Below the pieces are notes generated by a model. The model made no database searches and was not told the DNA's origin. It saw only the letters and a program-made list of their open reading frames with translations. From NCBI GenBank assembly GCA_947846985.1, contig CANTUZ010000008.1:36536817-36600816 (forward strand): 64,000 nucleotides of DNA, read 5' to 3'. The position numbers and the translations under genes are program-made. The stretch comes from Fratercula arctica. Its lineage: Eukaryota > Chordata > Aves > Charadriiformes > Alcidae. Of this stretch, positions 1 to 11,400 are shown piece by piece (the stretch's first letter is position 1; every line of letters begins with the position of its first letter).

Positions 1-1911
1 ATACTCAAGATTCACAAATGGGTATTGATTTTTTCAACCAGTGTTTCTGATAGCAATGGAAATGGATTAAATGGTCTCCGGAGAATTTAAAGGAACACTG
101 TCACTTTTAATTAATTGTAAACTGGTAACAAAAATATAGAAACTTGCATTAGTGTGTCAAAATGTGTTTAATTCAAGAAGTCTATGCCACTTTGACAGCA
201 TGTAATACTGTGCTAAAAAAAATCCACATTGTTACTTTGTGGAGGTCAGTTTTTTTTCTACAAATATTTCTGAGTAAGAAATGTATTCCACTGTAAAATG
301 TCTCTGTACCTGTGCCTGCAGCTTGCACTTGCTGATGATTTTTCCAGCGCGGTTTTATTAGTGTTTATGCCATCAATTAGTCTAATTACTCTTGACTTTG
401 AGCATTATTAGGATCTTCAAATGAAAGAACTAGTAAGTCTATTTGAAAGTAAACCTTTTATGGTCTAAGCAAATTTCCGGGGGAGGAGGGGGATATAAAA
501 ACATTTGCAAAATATTATTTATTATTTATCAATATTGTCATATAGGATCAGGTCAATTACTATCGCGCTATATATTTATCATCAAGGCTCTTTTATCTGC
601 AGTTTTCTGTAGACTAGCATCACTGTAAACGTGTAAATAAGAAACAACAGCAAGAAGGTTATCGAGCCTCTAAATTCCTAGACAGCAATATGGGGAAATA
701 CGTTGCTTTACAGAGACGGTTTGAGAGAAAGGTGTGTAAGTTAACTATGTACCATTAATCTGATCTGTTCTGCTGCAACTAAGGTCATTAGTTAACAGCT
801 CTCCTGTAATGGGATCTTAGCATGCCACCACTGTGATAGTGTCATTGAGAATAATGGCACAGTGAGGTCTTGCATGGAAGCACTTTCTCCTGCAAGAGAA
901 AACTTCAAAACAGGAACGGTTATTGAACTAAAGCAGAAGCTCTCAACTTTTCCATGTTGTAGATCACTTTTCAAGATAAATGCTTCTGCAGACCACCTCC
1001 CGCCCAGTCTGTCAGTCCTAATGCCGCAGCTTCTCTGTAGCCACTGTAATACCAGGCTTAATTATGACGAGATAAAGACAGAAAAATATAATAATAAATT
1101 CTAATGCGGAGAGCACTGATATTTAATAGATTCCTTGCCTATTTTCTGCTCTCCTCAAGTACAGCATTTTCATAACGAATTTCCTTTTCATGTCTTTGGT
1201 CTATATGCCTTCTCCTGTATCCCGATTTCACAGCCTATCTGCTCTTATATCTGTCCTTCTGAAGCAAATTTCTTCTAAAGGAAATTTCTGACGGAAAAAC
1301 CCAGCCTGTATTTTGTGCTCCTCAGCCCTTCATTATCTGGGCACAAGCAGACAAGAGAGCTCCGCTCGAAGCACGAGGCGTGTACAGTTGTGACTTTTGC
1401 ATAGCGTTCCCGTCTTTAGTTTTGACAGTCGTCGCTTGTCCTTTGCTGGAGCCGCTCAGAAGTAGTTCATGTACCAGTTTAATAGCAGGCGTGCAGCAAA
1501 CTGTTGCCCATCGCCCTCTCCAGCAATACTGTTTGAGGTTGCTGCCGCCAGTGTTTGCCATCTGCAGGTTTTTTAGATGAAGAAAAAGAAAGCCTGAAAG
1601 CTGGGGGGGAGGAAAGAGTTGTTTTAGTGTCATTTATCTTATGACTTGCCAGGGTTTACAGATTTACCACCATATAATGCCGATGGCATTTAAGCACCGC
1701 CGATTCAGTGGAGGTTAAATTATTTTTGTATGTCTTTTATATGTATGTAAAACCAAATTACGTCAAACTGAGGGAGTATTATGGCTGTCAAACTTGGAAG
1801 CTGAAGTGTAGTACCATTTCTTTACCAAATGTGTTTTAAAATTACAATTTGAAAATGCTGTAAAATGTCTAATGAAGTAACCTATTTTCCTTTTGTCTGT
1901 TCTGTTTACAG
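1..1911 (+). other. OLA1: OLA1 last intron (3' part)
   Basis: This is non-coding sequence upstream of the recognised OLA1 terminal exon. It ends in a normal acceptor: a pyrimidine-rich tract (about 1887-1908) followed by CAG at 1909-1911. I see no other exon, tRNA or interspersed repeat in it. Two parts (about 340-430 and 1640-1900) are AT-rich, free of simple repeats and rich in TAAT-type motifs, so they could be conserved non-coding DNA. The donor side of the intron lies outside the window. Confidence 0.85.
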
Positions 1912-2013
1912 GCTGCTGGAAAATACAGACAACAAGGCAGAAATTACATAGTGGAGGATGGAGATATTATCTTCTTTAAATTTAATACACCTCAACAACC
2001 CAAGAAGAAATGA
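1912..2013 (+). CDS. OLA1: OLA1 terminal coding exon (last 33 codons and stop)
   Basis: This exon encodes the C-terminal end of Obg-like ATPase 1, a cytosolic P-loop ATPase of the TRAFAC/YchF family that has been linked to translation and stress responses. It starts directly after a CAG acceptor in phase 0. It reads [18 protein letters not shown], then a hydrophobic IIFFKFN stretch, and ends in PQQPKKK followed by TGA at 2011-2013. From memory this is identical or nearly so to the C-terminus of mammalian OLA1 (about 396 residues). The residues belong to the TGS (ubiquitin-like) domain and its lysine-rich tail. The GTPase-fold exons lie to the left of the window. The length of 33 codons plus stop explains why it is too short to stand out as an ORF. 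Identification is secure because of the distinctive peptide and the SP3 gene downstream. Confidence 0.95.
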   Translation, partial: AAGKYRQQGRNYIVEDGDIIFFKFNTPQQPKKK

Positions 2014-2039
2014 ATATCAGATGTTGTTCATTGCTCAGA

Positions 2040-2045
2040 AATAAA
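2040..2045 (+). terminator. OLA1: Proximal OLA1 poly(A) signal AATAAA
   Basis: This is a canonical hexamer 27 nt after the OLA1 stop codon. The downstream GT-rich element is weak, so it may be a minor site. Confidence 0.45.
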
Positions 2046-2416
2046 CTGTGCTGCTTCAAAAAGCATATGAATTTTTATTTAGAATTGGAATATCTGGAAA
2101 CAAAAAAGCATACAGTTTCTACCTAGGGAACTCCCCCTCCCCCCAGTGAAATTATTCTTGTTTGTTTTGAATTAAAATATGGCGCCTTCAGCAAACATGC
2201 AAGTTCACTAAATGTGAACAGCTTTGCATTTCAAACGATTAAGACCCTACTCCAAATTGTAGAAGCTTTTCAGGAACCATATTACTCTCATGATACTTCA
2301 TTAATCTCCATCATGTATGCCAAGCCTGACACGTTTGACAGTGAGGACAATGTGGCTTGCTCCTTTTTGAATCTACAGATAATGCATGTTTTACAGTACT
2401 CCAGATGTCTACACTC

Positions 2417-2422
2417 AATAAA
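2417..2422 (+). terminator. OLA1: Distal OLA1 poly(A) signal AATAAA
   Basis: This is a canonical hexamer followed by a candidate cleavage site around 2435-2442 and a strong GT-rich downstream element. It is the most likely main 3' end of OLA1 in this window. Confidence 0.6.
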
Positions 2423-2440
2423 ACATTTGACAAAACCAGC

Positions 2441-5400
2441 CTTGGTGTGTTTGGGGATGTCTGTATTGACTGACTGTGGTGTGCTGAATGCGATACGGCA
2501 CCTGGTGGATGCTGATTACAGAATTTTAAGACGTGTATGATACAGTAACTGGCAGTGTGGGGCAGCTGCAATTGTATCTCGAAAGTGAGTCTTTCATGGG
2601 AATCAGAAGACTAGGATGCCAATGATTTGTCTCAAAAAAGTTAATGAATTTGTAGATGGACGTTCACTGAAAGATGATAGTAAGGATAATAAGAACGATG
2701 CAGCGTAAATTATTTTTACTGGAGAGAGGAAATATATGTGGAAAAATCATGTTATCTTTGACACCGAAGCTTTTTTTTGTTCAGAACATTTTGAAAAAGT
2801 ATTTTATTTTTTGCCTTGAAATTATTAAATTGTGGAGGCTGGAGCAGCGGCGCCTGATGTTGTATGTTGTCCTCTCGGGTCTGGTTTTCAGGCCAGCGGA
2901 GGGTGACGCAGATAGCGTTGTGCGGGAAGAGGTCAGGCTCCGACGGACGGGTAAGTCGTTCTGAAATCAGGCTGCAGCTGTGAGTACTTTTTTTACCCCT
3001 TTAACCCTGAGGGAGAGCTGGTCTCTTGGGGTAACACAGAAGAGTAAGTTGTTGGCAAAAATAAAACCAAGTTTGTACTTCTAATGCAAGCTGTGGAATT
3101 GCCCTTACTTGCGGTGTGTTTAATGTTTTTAAAGCAGCCTGACTTTTTCTGAAGCGCCTGTGGTTTCAGCTACAGATTCAGTTGGGGTCAGGGCTGGGAA
3201 AGACACTGATGTTACCTGCGGCTTGTTGGTGTGCCAGGCCTCTCGCATTGCTGTCTTAAATTTGCTTGCTATAAACTTTGAAAAGGCTAACCTCCCCTCT
3301 GGGTTTAAGGAATTGGGAGCGCTGGCGGTGTCCTGCTCCGAGGCTTCCCTTGAGACACCGCCTTCGAGCTTCGTTGCTCGTTTCTGAAAGAGTAAGGCCT
3401 GGGTCAGCCGGAGCCACGAGGCTCGTTGTTGGAAAGTTGGCATCGTGCCTTTCGTTGCGCTGAGGAGACAGAGGGAGGGCAGATGCCTTCAATATGTAGT
3501 TGTTGATTTTGTTTTAAAGAGCATCTCCTTTTTTTCATGGTGCCAGGAGGGGGGAGAGTATTGTAAAGCAGGGAAATTAGGACTTCAGATGTTTTGGAAC
3601 CCTCTTTCGTATCGTCTCCCTGGTGCGGCTAGTATTTGTTCTTGGTGTTATTTTGATGTTTCATAATTGAGAAAAGATTAGGACCACCAGATCTTGTGTT
3701 AAAAGTCAAATCCAAAAGAAAACAGAGCCTACCTGTTTCTCTTGGAAGTCAGCAAGGTGCTAGTGACAGAGAAGGGCTCATGCTGGGTTTGAGATGCAAT
3801 GAAAGGGGAGCGAGAAGTGGAGTACGGGTGGTGGTGAAAGAGAAGTAACCTCTTCGCTGCACTAATACCCGCTGGAACGTGTTCTCTTGTCCTGCCTGAA
3901 ATTCGCTCTACTTTCCAAAATATTCCTATGCTCCCTAATTACTACATGTCAGTGAAGAAGTTGTTAGAAAGGGCAGCACAATTAATGGATTGCTTTGCAT
4001 TTTTGCATCCCTTGGTTACGTTTAATAAGACTTATTTGTTTAGAATTGAATGTGTGCACTTCACAATACCTCCCCGTTCTAAAAATAATTGAAAATTGAA
4101 CTAAATTGTTCTTGATAGACAGGGTTTTTTGAAACGAATATAATATTCTGAAAACAGAAAACAAAATATTTGCCACATCTTTAAAAATATATATTCTGTA
4201 ACATTTTATATTTCAGCTTATTAACTTGCCTGAATAGTTTATCTCTTCAGCTGTTTTAACTAATGTTCTTTTAAATACTGAAGCTAAGAACTTATTCCAG
4301 AATAAAAACCGAGTTTTATTGAAAGAAAGAATAATCCAATAAGCTTTGTTACTCCTATCGCTGGTGACTTGTGGCAACTGCCACATTACGTATGTGCAGC
4401 CTGCGTTTCTCCTCGCTGGGTCTATGCATTTAGGATGTACAGCTCCTAAAAACTTGTAGGTAAATGTAGCAAGTTTCAAGCTCGCTGTTTTAAGTAGAAT
4501 TGTGGTTTAATTTAAGCCAAGCACAGGTTACTTATGCATTTCAACCTGCGCAGGTGACTCCAGGTGCAATGTATCAAACCTACTCACATTTGCTATTTAA
4601 GAAAAAAAAAAAAGTGAAATCTGCCTGTGTGCTCTTCGCTCTGTGACCTGTCCTCACTGGGGATGGCGGTGGTGAGTATGAGGAGACATTTCGTTTCTCC
4701 AGCTGGAGGAGGGTGAGAAAACATTGTAAGCTCTGCTCTTCCAAACTATGGAAAGTAGAGAATTTTGCAAAAAGGGAGGAGTGCTAACCCTTCCTCTTAA
4801 CGTGCGTTCCCTGTGCCTAATAGCCATGGTGCTGATGGCGTGTTTCTGGGATTAAATAAACACTAGTGGAACAGGGAAGTCATTGCTTCCTGCCTCCAAA
4901 CTGACCAAAAGAGAGTGAAAGTGATGCGGAGGTGCCAGTGAAAGCAGCTGTGCCTGCGCTGGCCTGTGGGTGACTCTGGGAGTAGATCTGGAGAGCAAAA
5001 TGGTTGGCACGGAGGACCTGATGTTCCCGCAGCATGTATTTGAGGGGCTCCCTCTGACTAGTGGCAGGCTGATCCCATGAGGAGTTGGAGTGTAATTTTC
5101 ACTTCAGTCTCAAGAGAGAACCAGTTTGCCATAAGATACTGGAGGGATAACCAGTTTGCCTGCTGTGAGACCCCTGTGAGCGTGCATGTGTGTGTGAAGA
5201 GGTGTGATGAGGAGATTCGCTTTTAGAAATACGTTCCTGGTCAAATGAAGACATTGCGGTAGACAAGTAAGAACTCACTGATGTCTTTTATCAGCAACAT
5301 CAATAGCAGTATCTAGGTGGTGTGCTTGGACACCCCAATACATGACACTTCAGACCATCAAGAAGCACAACGAAGAACGGAAATTTAACTTTTGAAGACT

Positions 5401-5819
5401 TTGTACCCACGATACCTCTCATGTAGGGTATAGTTTTCTGTCCTAATCAGTGTTTCCCGGAACAGCACAAGGGGAGCAGGTTTGGGCTTTCTGTGTGGAT
5501 TAACAGATAAAACATGATATTGTTTCCAGAATATGTTATCTAAAGTAGAGCAGATAGCGGGTGTGCTCAGTGGTCAGTGATGAACTAAACATAGCCACCT
5601 AACTGCCTGAAACTCAGGAGCGTTTGTCCAGCCATTTGAAAAATGAAATGAACATTTTAGTAGGATGAGAGCCACCAAAACGTGGCTATCTCTTGGCTGC
5701 CGTTTGAGCGTCTTTGGGCTCAGAATGTTCCACAGAGGAATTGAAGGTTTTCCACGTCTTCATAAATTCAGTGCTCAGGCTGGTGTGGGTGACAGGCTAA
5801 AACACTTATTTCACGTGGT
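2441..5819. other. Intergenic DNA, no gene seen
   Basis: I see no recognisable gene or transposon here. The sequence is unique-looking, with a 12-base A run near 4602 and a short direct repeat (AACCAGTTTGCC, near 5118 and 5149). Open frames are short and show no family resemblance. Confidence 0.6.
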
Positions 5820-6125
5820 TCCAGCTGTGCGCTTCTTGCCACAAGATGATGTGGATGCTGAAGGTTGGCAAGGGTTCAAAAACGCTTGGACAAAGCCATG
5901 GGGGTAAAAAGGGGGGTTTATTGGGGAAAAAACCCCACCTGTTAAAAACAAAGGTATCACCTCTGCACTTGGGGTGTCCTTACGTCACAAATTGCTGGAT
6001 GCTGGGCAAAAAACTGGTATGTACACCTTGTCTGTGTTGGGCATCTGTTGGCTGCTGTCAAAACCCAGGATGGTGGACTGGGTGGGCCTCTGATCTGACC
6101 CAACGCCACCATTCTTGCCTCCTCT
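5820..6125 (+). mobile_element. Degraded LINE remnant, CR1-like 3' end (tentative)
   Basis: The stretch at about 6040-6105 (control text: GGATGGTGGACTGGGTGGGC, then CTCTGATCTGACCCAA) resembles the tail of older sauropsid CR1-type LINEs, which carry a 'ggactagatgggccttggtctgatcc' type phrase. The preceding 200 bases could be the rest of the same copy. It would be in + orientation. It is much more diverged than the other CR1 copies, so the boundaries are approximate and the family is uncertain. Confidence 0.4.
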
Positions 6126-7858
6126 CCAAAGCAACTTTTCTTCAAAGTCTAGCCTCAAACACCAGTAAAGAGCATAATCTCGGTAATGTCCTTCCCAGTT
6201 CTGTATTTCGATTAAAGTCTTTACTTAAAAAGACTTAATTTCATGTTTATTTGCTCTTTCGTTGACTGTGTCCAGCCCTGTAGAGGTGGTAGCATTATCA
6301 TAATTGTTTTCAATCATTTACCTTTCCTGAAGGATCCTTTCTTACCTGCTGCAGGTTTCCATCCACCGTCTCCCCTTCGTTGCCCAAGTTTACCCTGATC
6401 TCTTCCCAGCCCACGGGGCCTGGTTGGCCGAGGAGTCTTTATGCCAGAGCGCCTACGTTGAAAACACCGTGTCGTAGGCCGTGTTTTTCTTCCCTCTATC
6501 CCAGGGAACAAGTTTCCAGCTGGATTGTCTGCACCGTCTTAGCTGAACACCTCCTGTGCTTTATTGATGCTGCCCGTGGTTGCCCGGCGGTGGCGGCTGT
6601 GAGCAGGGGGTGGCCGGCCGGGTGGCAGCAGCAGCCCCCAGGCATTCAGCCCGGCGGCGGTGGGCTCTGCTCCCCCTGCCTCTGCCCCAGCAAGCTGGCA
6701 AAGAACCCTCGTAGCTTCAAACGGACCAGCAACGTGTCGTGTTTCACGTTCTGGTGGCTGCCGGGCTTGTTCGAACCGTCCTTGCAGGGCTCTGTCGGTC
6801 CTTTCCATGGGGTCGGCAGCGATGCTGCACGCCCCGTCCCGTCGGGTGGTTTAAACACCGAGCGTTTCTTCTACCAGGGGCAGGGTAGGACCCTAGAATC
6901 GCATTCTGAAAGAGCAATGTGTGTGGCAAGGTTTTCAGTTTAAAAAATTTTAGCTAAATTTTAACATTTCCCTCCACTCAGGAACTGAGCTCACAGAGGA
7001 TGAAGGGGGGAAAATCATTAGAAGTTAGTAATTGTTTAAAACTAATAATCACTTGTTTTAATTTCTACTCCCCCATACTAATTCCATACGTTTGATTATA
7101 CTAATCCACCATTTCACTTAAATTAAACCAGGAAAACCACCAGAGGCTTTAAAAAAAAAAAAGTAATAACAACCAAAGTAGCGGTATTCATCGCAGTATT
7201 GATATATGTATATTCAGTGTATTCATCAATGGATTGAAATAGCGGTGTGCTGGTTGGGCTGTGAGAGTTTTAAAGTAAATTCTGCATTTGAAGACCATCT
7301 TTGAAGCAGTTATTTCTTGGCTTCTATCTCCAGGTAGTGCCCGTTCCCCATCCATGGGAACAGACGCATATGGCAGTGTGTTGCATATTGTGAAATAAGT
7401 TACATGTGTGTGCTTACCGTCGTAAACCGATGATTTGGTAGGTGCCTGCTCATCAGAGCTCATTATGGCTCTGCGCAGCTACAGAACGCCTGTAGCGTTT
7501 TATTTTCTACATGCAGAATGTATGTGCTCAGCACAGAAAAACTTTATCGACCGTAGAGAAAATAAAACCTGCGGCTGTTGCAAGAGCACACTCGATGTGT
7601 AAGTTAACAAAATACGTTCATCCCAGTCTTGGAAAATATGTGGGCCGGCGGATCCGGGCTGGCTGAACAGGGACACGGGGGTTTCCCTGCCCTTCATGGC
7701 ACTGCTGCTGCGGGAAGGGAAGGGGTTCGGCTTTGGCTGAGCCCTGTGAGCTCTGCGCAGCAGGGGGGATCGCAAAGGCCAAGGTTATATATGGGGGTAT
7801 GGCCAAACACAGATAAATAACATGCCAAGGGCTGTTTCGGTGAGGGTAGGGATGGGAG
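6126..7858. other. Intergenic DNA with a locally GC-rich patch
   Basis: About 6310-6900 is GC-rich with many CpGs and a 187-codon open frame. The translation is proline/serine/cysteine-rich with no domain I recognise, and shadow frames on the other strand are open too. I read this as a composition effect. The rest is AT-rich and featureless apart from a 12-base A run near 7150. Confidence 0.55.
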
Positions 7859-8475
7859 AATCATAGAATGGCCGAGGTTGGAAGGGACCTTTCAGATCAT
7901 CCAGCCCAACCATCAACCCGACTCTGACAAAAACCATCACTAAGCCGTATCTCTAAGCACTGTGTCTGCCCGGCTTTTAAATACCTCCAGGGATGGTGCC
8001 TCAACCACTTCCCTGGGCAGCCTCTTCCAATGCTTAATAACCCTCTCAGTGCCAAAATTTTTCCTAATATCCAGTCTAAACCTCCCCTGGCACAACTTGA
8101 GGCCGTTTTCTCTTGTTCTATCGCCTGTTCCCTGGGAGAAGAAACCGACTCCCACCTCTCTACCCCCTCCTTTCAGGGAGCTGTAGAGAGCGAGAAGGTC
8201 TCCCCTCAGCCTCCTTTTCTCCAGGCTGAACACCCCCAGCTCCCTCAGCCGCTCCTCACAAGACTTGTGCTCTAGACCCCTCATCAGCTCCGTTGCCCTT
8301 CTCTGGACCCGCTCCAGCACCTCAATGTCTTTTTTGTGGTGAGGGGCCCAAAACTGGACACAGCACTCGAGGGGGGGCCTCACCAGTGACGAGTACGGGG
8401 GGACGAGTACTTCCCTCGTCCTACTCACCACACTGTTCCTGACACAGGCCAGGAAGTACCGCTCTGGAGACGATG
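7859..8475 (-). mobile_element. CR1 LINE, 5'-truncated, antisense
   Basis: This is a non-LTR retrotransposon of the CR1 family lying in reverse orientation. Its 3' terminus is at 7859 (AATCATAGAATGG, followed by GTTGGAAGGGACC). Read on the - strand it carries a long intact piece of the CR1 ORF2 C-terminal region in one frame from about 8475 down to 7940. It includes the family hallmarks [53 protein letters not shown] and [17 protein letters not shown]. The reverse-transcriptase catalytic core and everything upstream are missing, as is normal for 5'-truncated CR1. The uninterrupted 180-codon frame suggests a fairly young copy. The 5' edge near 8475 is approximate. Confidence 0.93.
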
Positions 8476-11400
8476 TTTTTATCCCCAGTGACCCAGACCC
8501 TTCAGCAGCCCCCCTGCCTCGCCACCGGCAGCGATCCCCCACTGGCCCATGGCAGCATCTTCCAGACTGACATTACGGATAATTGAATCCTGGACTGGAA
8601 AGCACAGAGTCAAATCCCTGCGCTGCTTGTGCCTCTTACACCCAGTTCACTTGCTCTATTTCAGTGGGCCTGATGGTGACGGCAGCACACAAGGAGGAGG
8701 AAAGGCTTGTGAGGAGGATTTGGGAAACCCGTTTCTGAGGACCTTCACCACCTCAGGCCTACAGGCCCCACAGAGGAGCTGCCTCCACCCGAAGTGCAGC
8801 CTGAGGTAAGCACGCGTGGCCCCACCTTTGGTACCTGCTCCGACAACAAAGAGAGTTAGATTGCACAGAGGGGTCCATAAAGTGTCATTTATGGTAAGTT
8901 AAAGGTTAATAAAGTCCTCATTCAGCAATGAGGAAGGCCATTCCCCACATAACAAGGTTCCCAGGAGCGAGCTGGAGCAGCAGGAGGGGCTCTGAGGGAG
9001 GAGACCATGGCTCGGCGCGTGGGTTTCACTGCACCCAGCCACTGCCCAAAGCGCGGAGGGGATGGAGGCGGTGCCGACCCGCTGCCCTCTCCCGTCCTCG
9101 CCTGGAAAAATCATCCGTGCCCTGCAAGGACAGAACTGGCTCTTACCAGGGGCTCAGATGCTGCAGAAGGGCCACCTCGCCCAATTTGTCAGCGAGAGAT
9201 GCAACATTTGCTCTCCTTTTGAAAACTGCACACAAAAATCTCCTAGCTGCCGAAGAGTTAAGCTTCTCCAAAAATCTGAATTGTGTGCGAAGTATCCAAA
9301 TTTGGTTATAAATCCTGTTTAAGTTTCAAAGCACAGCGTTATTGGAGGTAGCAATAGTAACATCAAACAGCCTTGATAAGATCAACAAATTACTAAGTGT
9401 AATTGTTTGTGCTGGGGTGTGCGCAAGGAGATAAATAGCTCATAAATTAAACACCGGTGCCTGGGGTGAGTCATTCATGGATTCAGAGCTGTCCTGACAC
9501 TCACAGGCAAAAAGTAATTTTCTCTTAGTACAGTAATTATACAATTCAATATCTAAGATCAGCAATCAATGCTAGGTGTGCTTGCAAAGGTGGAAGGGTA
9601 CTTCAGCAATTGGAGTTTCCCATACAAGAAAAGTCTGTTGCTTGTCCATGCAGTGGGGAATACTCTGACCGCGGTACAATTCTGCAATAAGATAATGAAG
9701 ACTCACATATAAAAGGGGATTAAAAATAGACCAAGGGTCAGGTTTTGCTGGTACAAATTGGCAGTGCTCTCTTGGCTTCAGCAGAGCCATGCTAGTTTAT
9801 ACTAGCAGAAAATCTGGCCCAAATTATTAAAGAAAATCAACAAACCCCCTGTGATAACTGCTGTTAGTCATCCAGGCTGGTGCCTGTTTCCAAGAGGCAC
9901 CTGGCACCTCGCTGCCTGCTCGCACGCTCTCACGCAGGGTCATTAGAGCCCTTTCCTGACTTATTCATAAGACCCCGTGAGGATCTCGGTCTAATCAGGG
10001 TTTTCCTAAGGACAGAGAATAGTAATGTAATCTGTTATTGTAACAACATCATCTTGATCTGCTTTTATTTACTAATGTTTTGCCAGCCATTAAATATTTT
10101 TCTGCCAAATTCAGATAAAGATCACACTGAGAAATCATATTTTTTTGGAAATGCAGCGTAAGTCTCACAGCTGCTCAACAATAGCCGCTGCTGGTATAAA
10201 CTCCCAGACTTCAGGAGACAAGTTGGTGTGTAACCTACAACCCTCCTGACCGCTTGGATCTCAATTAGCCTTCACCCCATCTGTCTGTGGAGCGTCGTGG
10301 TGGGGAAAGAGCGGTGGGAGTCCATCTGAAGAAGGACGGGATGTCTGTGACAGTCTTTAGCCAGCTTGCATCCCTTGACTCGGCTCCACCCCGATGAACC
10401 AAAAAGGTTGCAACCATCTGGCCATGCAAGCAGGTACACCACGAGATAAGCAAGGATAAAGGCTAATCAAAATTAAAAATTATTTTTGAAGTCCCTCTTC
10501 ACTTGCCACATTAGGATGAAGAAGTTTATACAAAGGGGTTTTTACTTCCTGACTGTCAGTCAAACCCTGATGTCTCCTTCGCTCATGGGGCTTCAGTCAG
10601 ACTCCCCAGCGCGGTGGTGTCCAGCTCCTGGTCCCCCAGCAGGTTACAGGGCTGGTGCGTTCATGGCTGCCTGTAGTTCAGGCTCAAGCCCAAGCAGTGA
10701 GGTGGTGTGACCTGGCTGCATGGAGATGTCCTTCACACAGACCGCAGGAAGGACCTTTCCCTGGAGGATTAGTGCCCGTATCTCCATTCCTGCTGACCAC
10801 AGCTCTCATCCCTCCTCCCACGGACTGGGAGTGTGCAGGGGGTGAGACAGAACTGTGAGGACACTTCTTACACGGAAAGATGCTGGAAGTCTGCGCAAGG
10901 CATAAATAGAGTTTTCAGGTCCCTACCAAGAGGTGGCTGCTATTTAAGTCCAGCTGTTGACATATTTTTCATGAATAACAGCGGGATCCTGCCCTTAATG
11001 TTTGCAGAGCATTTTGCAGAGCAAAGATTTCGACTGTCAGCTCTTCCCCAGGATGGGTTCCTTCACGCATCAAGGGGATGAACGGTTTTCATCCAAAGAG
11101 ATCGAAACATAACTGGCGTAAAATTACATGTATGGTGTATGAAGTACGTCTTCTCCACTGAGCGACGCTTTCCTCCTCATGACACCTCCACCCATCCCTT
11201 CGCACGCCGCCTGGCTTTTGAAGGCTTGCCCGGGTTTTCTGCAATTCCTGCGAACCCCGTGGTACGGTCACCTGGCGCTCAGGAGCCTGTCACCAGGTGA
11301 GGATGCTTCTCCTGCTGCAGGCTGCCTCTCCCGTGCTGTGTTGCGGGCAGACTCTTTGCTTTGGGGAGGTTCGTGTCTAAACCCAGCTGTTGGTTTGAGA

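Larger units (their letters stand above)
2014..2440 (+). other. OLA1: OLA1 3'UTR (predicted)
   Basis: This is the predicted 3' untranslated region after the OLA1 stop. A proximal AATAAA lies at 2040-2045, only 27 nt past the stop, and an ATTAAA at 2171-2176. A further AATAAA at 2417-2422 is followed about 20 nt later by a GT-rich stretch (about 2442-2480), which is the best cleavage context. The end near 2440 is inferred, not observed. Confidence 0.6.

Noticed and set aside
6380..6943. 187-codon open frame in a GC-rich patch
   Set aside because: There is no recognisable domain, the opposite strand is equally open, and there is no promoter or splice context. It is likely chance.
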